Below, one piece after another: positions 20,232-20,293 of a stretch of DNA of 20,293 nt. The notes under the pieces are model-generated. The model was not told the DNA's origin. It saw only the letters and a list, made by a program, of their open reading frames with translations, and ran no database searches. Position numbers and translations under genes: made by a program. Where the stretch lies: positions 1 through 20,293 of the IMG/VR virus record IMGVR_UViG_3300042542_000857; one strand, given 5' to 3'. The stretch comes from a virus. Positions within the stretch are counted from its first letter, which is position 1. Each line of letters starts with the position of its first letter.

Positions 20232-20293
20232 AAAACTCCCTTCACCACAAGCATAGCCCGAAAAGGTCTGAACTGCGGGAATGTGCGTTCTAT
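20232..20293. other. Upstream leader of the small terminase gene
   Basis: These 62 bases to the window edge contain the AAGGGAG ribosome site and no open frame of note. A TATGCT on the minus strand could be a -10 element, but no matching -35 is in place, so no promoter is claimed. Confidence 0.3.

Noticed and set aside
1-20293. tRNA genes, CRISPR arrays, insertion sequences, integrase and attachment sites.
   Set aside because: None was recognised on reading the window. The only convincing short repeat is the 18-bp pair in the capsid leader. Whether the phage is temperate cannot be judged here.

Overview
The window is part of a tailed bacteriophage (or prophage) genome with siphovirus-type head and tail genes. 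Almost everything lies on the minus strand, so the natural reading order is from the right end (20293) to the left end (1). A WhiB-family iron-sulfur protein, a family confined to actinobacteria and their phages, points to an actinobacterial host. G+C is moderate, about half by eye. That and the style of the structural genes recall phages of freshwater actinobacteria, but the exact host cannot be read from the sequence.

Packaging and head genes come first (20231 to 13114): small terminase (P27-like), an AT-rich MT-A70 adenine methyltransferase wedged between the two terminase subunits, large terminase, a 45-residue membrane protein, HK97-type portal, a small beta-rich protein, a capsid protease with a long extra N-terminal domain, a 57-residue protein and the major capsid protein. 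The capsid gene looks like its own transcription unit. A terminator lies before it, a candidate promoter and an 18-bp direct repeat lie in its leader, and a strong terminator follows its stop codon.

A three-gene carbohydrate cassette (13017 to 10773) follows: a GT4-like glycosyltransferase, a GT2-like glycosyltransferase and a TagD-like nucleotidyltransferase. It sits between the capsid and the head-tail connector, which suggests glycan decoration of the virion.

The tail region (10754 to 3362) holds the connector, a tail-terminator-like protein, the major tail protein and a tail assembly chaperone with a clear programmed -1 frameshift on the heptamer CCCAAAA. A UUCG hairpin terminator comes next, then a basic gp10-like protein, the tape measure, a minor tail protein with an inserted carbohydrate-binding-like domain, and a fibre-like protein.

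The lysis block (3362 to 2290) has a 49-residue zinc-ribbon microprotein, an XhlA-like coiled-coil membrane protein, an M23 peptidase endolysin and a two-helix holin candidate. WhiB is the only gene on the plus strand. To its left lies a minus-strand recombination block: YqaJ-type exonuclease, Erf/Rad52-like annealing protein, a small helical protein and an HNH endonuclease cut by the window edge.

Translation is tightly coupled: nine junctions use the overlapping stop-start TAATG. No tRNA, CRISPR array, integrase or insertion sequence was seen.
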